A stretch of 64,000 bases of DNA from Piscicola geometra (lineage: Eukaryota; Annelida; Clitellata; Hirudinida; Piscicolidae): the NCBI GenBank assembly GCA_943735955.1, contig OX030967.1:7351558-7415557 (forward strand). The letters run 5' to 3'. Positions 58,801 through 64,000 of this stretch are shown piece after piece. Made by a program: the position numbers and the translations under genes. The notes under the pieces are model-generated. The model was not told the origin of the DNA, searched no databases, and worked only from the letters and a program-made list of their open reading frames with translations. Within the stretch, counting starts at the first letter, position 1, and every line of letters begins with the position of its first letter.

Positions 58801-61800
58801 TCACCGTCTTCACCGTCTTCACCGTCTTCACCGTCTTCACCGTTTTCATCGTCTTCATCGTCTTCACCGTCTTCACCGTCTTCATCGTCTTCATCGTTTT
58901 CATCGTCTCCACCGTCTTCACCGTCTTCACCGTCTCCACCGTCTTCACCGTCTTCATCGTCTTCACCGTCTTCATCATCTTCACCGTCTTCATCGTCTTC
59001 ACCGTCTTCATCGTCTTCACCGTTCGTCTTCATCGTCTTTATCGTCTTCACCGTCTTCACCGTCTTCACCGTCTTCACCGTCTTCACCGTCTTCACCGTC
59101 TTCATCGTCTTCTTCGTCTTCATCGTTTTCACCGTCTTCACCGTCTTCACCGTCTTCATCGTCTTCATCGTCTTCACCGTCTTTATCGTCTTCATCGTTC
59201 GTCTTCACCGTCTTCACCGTCTTCATCGTCTTCACCGTCTTCATCGTCTTCACTGTCTTCATCGTCTTCATCGTCTTCACCGTCTTCAACGTCTTCACCG
59301 TCTTCACAGTCTTCACCGTCTTCACCGTCTTCATCGTTCGTCTTCACCGTCTTCATCGTCTTCACCGTCTTCATCGTCTTCACCGTTCGTCTTCATCGTC
59401 TTCATCGTCTTCACCGTCTTCACCGTCTTCACCGTCTTCACCGTCTTCACCGTCTTCATCGTCTTCTTCGTCTTCATCGTTTTCACCGTCTTCACCGTCT
59501 TCACCGTCTTCATCGTCTTCATCGTCTTCACCGTCTTCATCGTCTTCATCTTTCGTCTTCACCGTCTTCACCGTCTTCATCGTCTTCACCGTCTTCATCG
59601 TCTTCACCGTCTTCACCGTCTTCATCGTCTTCATCGTCTTCACCGTCTTCATCGTCTTCACCGTCTTCATCGTCTTCACCGTTCGTCTTCATCGTCTTCA
59701 TCGTCTTCACCGTCTTCACCGTCTTTACCGTCTTCACCGTCTTCACCGTCTTCATCGTCTTCTTCGTCTTCATCGTTTTCACCGTCTTCACCGTCTTCAT
59801 CGTCTTCATCGTCTTCACCGTCTTCATCGTCTTCATCGTTCGTCTTCACCGTCTTCATCGTCTTCATCGTCTTCACCGTCTTCACCGTCTTCACCGTCTT
59901 CATCGTCTTCTTCGTCTTCATCGTTTTCACCGTCTTCACCGTCTTCACCGTCTTCATCGTCTTCATCGTCTTCACCGTCTTCATCGTCTTCATCTTTCGT
60001 CTTCACCGTCTTCACCGTCTTCATCGTCTTCACCGTCTTCATCGTCTTCACCGTCTTCACCGTCTTCATCGTCTTCATCGTCTTCACCGTCTTCATCGTC
60101 TTCACCGTCTTCATCGTCTTCACCGTTCGTCTTCATCGTCTTCATCGTCTTCACCGTCTTCACCGTCTTTACCGTCTTCACCGTCTTCATCGTCTTCATC
60201 GTCTTCACCGTCTTCATCGTCTTTACCGTCTTCACCGTCTTCACCGTCTTCACCGTCTTCATCGTTCGTCTTCACCGTCTTCATCGTCTTCACCGTCTTC
60301 ACCGTCTTCACCGTCTTCGCCGTCTTCACCGTCTTCACCGTCTTCATCGTCTTCACCGTCTTCACCGTCTTCATCGTCTTCATCGTCTTCACCGTCTTCA
60401 CCGTCTTCATCGTCTTCACGGTCTTCATCGTCTTCATCGTCTTCACCGTCTTCACCGTCTTCACCGTCTTCACCGTCTTCACCGTTTTCATCGTCTTCAT
60501 CGTCTTCACCGTCTTCACCGTCTTCATCGTCTTCATCGTTTTCATCGTCTCCACCGTCTTCACCGTCTTCACCGTCTCCACCGTCTTCACCGTCTTCATC
60601 GTCTTCACCGTCTTCATCATCTTCACCGTCTTCATCGTCTTCACCGTCTTCATCGTCTTCACCGTTCGTCTTCATCGTCTTTATCGTCTTCACCGTCTTC
60701 ACCGTCTTCACCGTCTTCACCGTCTTCACCGTCTTCACCGTCTTCACCGTCTTCATCGTCTTCTTCGTCTTCATCGTTTTCACCGTCTTCACCGTCTTCA
60801 CCGTCTTCATCGTCTTCATCGTCTTCACCGTCTTTATCGTCTTCATCGTTCGTCTTCACCGTCTTCACCGTCTTCATCGTCTTCACCGTCTTCATCGTCT
60901 TCACTGTCTTCATCGTCTTCATCGTCTTCACCGTCTTCAACGTCTTCACCGTCTTCACAGTCTTCACCGTCTTCACCGTCTTCACCGTCTTCATCGTTCG
61001 TCTTCACCGTCTTCATCGTCTTCACCGTCTTCATCGTCTTCACCGTTCGTCTTCATCGTCTTCATCGTCTTCACCGTCTTCACCGTCTTCACCGTCTTCA
61101 CCGTCTTCACCGTCTTCATCGTCTTCTTCGTCTTCATCGTTTTCACCGTCTTCACCGTCTTCACCGTCTTCATCGTCTTCATCGTCTTCACCGTCTTCAT
61201 CGTCTTCATCTTTCGTCTTCACCGTCTTCACCGTCTTCATCGTCTTCACCGTCTTCATCGTCTTCACCGTCTTCACCGTCTTCATCGTCTTCATCGTCTT
61301 CACCGTCTTCATCGTCTTCACCGTCTTCATCGTCTTCACCGTTCGTCTTCATCGTCTTCATCGTCTTCACCGTCTTCACCGTCTTTACCGTCTTCACCGT
61401 CTTCACCGTCTTCATCGTCTTCTTCGTCTTCATCGTTTTCACCGTCTTCACCGTCTTCATCGTCTTCATCGTCTTCACCGTCTTCATCGTCTTCATCGTT
61501 CGTCTTCACCGTCTTCATCGTCTTCATCGTCTTCACCGTCTTCATCGTCTTCACCGTCTTCATCGTCTTCATCGTCTTCACCGTATTCATCGTCTTCACC
61601 GTCTTCACCGTCTTCATCGTTCGTCTTCACCGTCTTCATCGTCTTCACCGTCTTCATCGTCTTCACCGTTCGTCTTCATCGTCTTCATCGTCTTCACCGT
61701 CTTCACCGTCTTCACCGTCTTCATCGTCTTCATCGTCTTCATCGTCTTCATCGTCTTCACCGTCTTCATCGTCTTCACCGTCTTCATCGTCTTCACCGTC

Positions 61801-64000
61801 TTCACCGTCTTCACCGTCTTCACCGTCTTCATCGTCTTCACCGTCTTCACCGTTTTCATCGTCTTCATCGTCTTCACCGTCTTCACCGTCTTCATCGTCT
61901 TCACCGTCTTCATCGTCTTCACCGTCTTCATCGTCTTCACCGTCTTCATCGTCTTCACCGTCTTCATCGTCTTCACCGTTCGTCTTCATCGTCTTCTGCG
62001 TCTTCACCGTCTTCACCGTCTTCACCGTCTTCACCGTCTTCACCGTCTTCATCGTCTTCTTCGTCTTCATCGTTTTCACCGTCTTCACCGTCTCCACCGT
62101 CTTCATCGTCTTCATCGTCTTCACCGTCTTCATCGTCTTCATCGTTCGTCTCCACCTTCTTCACCGTCTTCATCGTCTTCACCGTCTTCATCATCTTCAC
62201 CGTCTTCATCGTCTTCACCGTCTTCATCGTCTTCACCGTTCGTCTTCATCGTCTTTATCGTCTTCACCGTCTTCACCGTCTTCACCGTCTTCACCGTTTT
62301 CATCGTCTTCATCGTCTTCACCGTCTTCACCGTCTTCATCGTCTTCATCGTTTTCATCGTCTTCACCGTCTTCACCGTCTTCACCGTCTCCACCGTCTTC
62401 ACCGTCTTCATCGTCTTCACCGTCTTCATCATCTTCACCGTCTTCATCGTCTTCACCGTCTTCATCGTCTTCACCGTTCGTCTTCATCGTCTTTATCGTC
62501 TTCACCGTCTTCACCGTCTTCACCGTCTTCACCGTCTTTACCGTCTTCACCGTCTTCATCGTCTTCATCGTCTTCATCGTCTTCACCGTCTTCATCGTCT
62601 TCACCGTCTTCATCGTCTTCACCGTTCGTCTTCATCGTCTTCATCGTCTTCACCGTCTTCACCGTCTTTACCGTCTTCACCGTCTTCACCGTCTTCATCG
62701 TCTTCTTCGTCTTCATCGTTTTCACCGTCTTCACCGTCTTCATCGTCTTCATCGTCTTCCCCGTCTTCATCGTCTTCATCGTTCGTCTTCACCGTCTTCA
62801 TCGTCTTCATCGTCTTCACCGTCTTCATCGTCTTCACCGTCTTCATCGTCTTCATCGTCTTCACCGTATTCATCGTCTTCACCGTCTTCACCGTCTTCAT
62901 CGTTCGTCTTCACCGTCTTCATCGTCTTCACCGTTCGTCTTCATCGTCTTCATCGTCTTCACCGTCTTCACCGTCTTCACCGTCTTCATCGTCTTCATCG
63001 TCTTCATCGTCTTCATCGTCTTCACCGTCTTCATCGTCTTCACCGTCTTCATCGTCTTCACCGTCTTCACCGTCTTCACCGTCTTCACCGTCTTCATCGT
63101 CTTCACCGTCTTCACCGTTTTCATCGTCTTCATCGTCTTCACCGTCTTCACCGTCTTCATCGTCTTCACCGTCTTCATCGTCTTCACCGTCTTCATCGTC
63201 TTCACCGTCTTCATCGTCTTCACCGTCTTCATCGTCTTCACCGTTCGTCTTCATCGTCTTCTGCGTCTTCACCGTCTTCACCGTCTTCACCGTCTTCACC
63301 GTCTTCACCGTCTTCATCGTCTTCTTCGTCTTCATCGTTTTCACCGTCTTCACCGTCTCCACCGTCTTCATCGTCTTCATCGTCTTCACCGTCTTCATCG
63401 TCTTCATCGTTCGTCTCCACCTTCTTCACCGTCTTCATCGTCTTCACCGTCTTCATCATCTTCACCGTCTTCATCGTCTTCACCGTCTTCATCGTCTTCA
63501 CCGTTCGTCTTCATCGTCTTTATCGTCTTCACCGTCTTCACCGTCTTCACCGTCTTCACCGTCTTCACCGTTTTCATCGTCTTCATCGTCTTCACCGTCT
63601 TCACCGTCTTCATCGTCTTCATCGTTTTCATCGTCTTCACCGTCTTCACCGTCTTCACCGTCTCCACCGTCTTCACCGTCTTCATCGTCTTCACCGTCTT
63701 CATCATCTTCACCGTCTTCATCGTCTTCACCGTCTTCATCGTCTTCACCGTTCGTCTTCATCGTCTTTATCGTCTTCACCGTCTTCACCGTCTTCACCGT
63801 CTTCACCGTCTTTACCGTCTTCACCGTCTTCATCGTCTTCTTCGTCTTCATCGTTTTCACCGTCTTCACCGTCTTCACCGTCTTCATCGTCTTCATCGTC
63901 TTCACCGTCTTTATCGTCTTCATCGTTCGTCTTCACCGTCTTCACCGTCTTCATCGTCTTCACCGTCTTCATCGTCTTCACTGTCTTCATCGTCTTCATC
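55826..64000. repeat. 9-bp satellite with higher-order repeats, distal block
   Basis: More than 8 kb of TCTTCACCG/TCTTCATCG units running off the window end. Rare variant units (CATCATC, CTCCACC, TTTACC, TTCTTCG) recur in blocks at about 1198 bp (57819-58481 with 59017-59679), about 1642-1660 bp (58478-59836 with 60120-61496) and about 1265 bp (61663-62236 with 62928-63501). All open frames here are artefacts. Confidence 0.97.

Noticed and set aside
55807..63999. Dozens of acidic (GEDDED) and KTM/KTV open frames
   Set aside because: A 9-bp repeat without stop codons is open in all frames. There is no start context, splice structure or non-repeat sequence.
52429..64000. CRISPR array or telomere repeat
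   Set aside because: No unique spacers between repeats, so not CRISPR. The 9-bp unit does not match a known telomere repeat and is interrupted by rDNA.

Overview
The window looks like AT-rich nuclear DNA from an invertebrate animal. It has many short exons with GT/AG introns of roughly 100-400 bp, TATA-box promoters with 5'UTR introns, a matrix metalloproteinase (MMP) with a hemopexin domain, a hAT DNA transposon, very long microsatellites, and pieces of eukaryotic 18S rRNA. I cannot place the species. Nothing bacterial or phage-like is present.

Layout. (1) 1-7199, + strand: the 3' part of a modular secreted-type gene ('gene A'), built from repeated ~110-residue modules of an unrecognised family. 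(2) 10.1-12.1 kb: a complete small member of the same family ('gene B'). (3) 13.0-14.6 kb: a small secreted cysteine-rich gene ('gene C') with two copies of a two-exon Cys module. (4) 15.3-23.2 kb: a segment with an MMP gene (+), a dead hAT transposon in one of its introns, and a convergent Cys-module gene (-). (5) 23.3-26.1 kb: a 700-bp (TG)n tract, a remnant of a third MMP 3' end, and another Cys-module gene (-). (6) 26.1-41.2 kb, - strand: gene A', a more complete inverted copy of gene A with its own promoter and signal peptide. A 1-kb MITE (a short non-autonomous transposon) sits in its last large exon and a 2.6-kb 14-bp minisatellite in an early intron. (7) 42.3-43.45 kb: a hairpin-like inverted repeat with (CA)n/(TG)n arms. 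(8) 44.5-52.4 kb: a direct duplicate of segment 4, including the transposon with the same 8-bp target duplication. (9) 52.4-64 kb: a 9-bp satellite (TCTTCACCG/TCTTCATCG) with higher-order repeats, interrupted at 53.0-55.6 kb by a 746-bp tandem array of truncated 18S rDNA on the - strand.

The best candidate for something undescribed is the A/A'/B module family. Each module is four exons (about 127, 117, 61-64 and 43-61 nt) with intron phases 0-1-1-2-0, so a module can be gained or lost without breaking frame. Each module carries two invariant cysteines and an I-F-[VIL]-[SAT] ... W-[VI]-[RKS]-C ending. The cluster has been reshaped by inverted and direct segmental duplication, exon-level gene conversion, transposition and minisatellite growth. 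The two MMP/Cys-gene duplicates have each lost a different gene.

Splice sites were assigned by eye from GT/AG, reading frame and exon homology, with no transcript data. Most long open frames in the window are artefacts of simple repeats.
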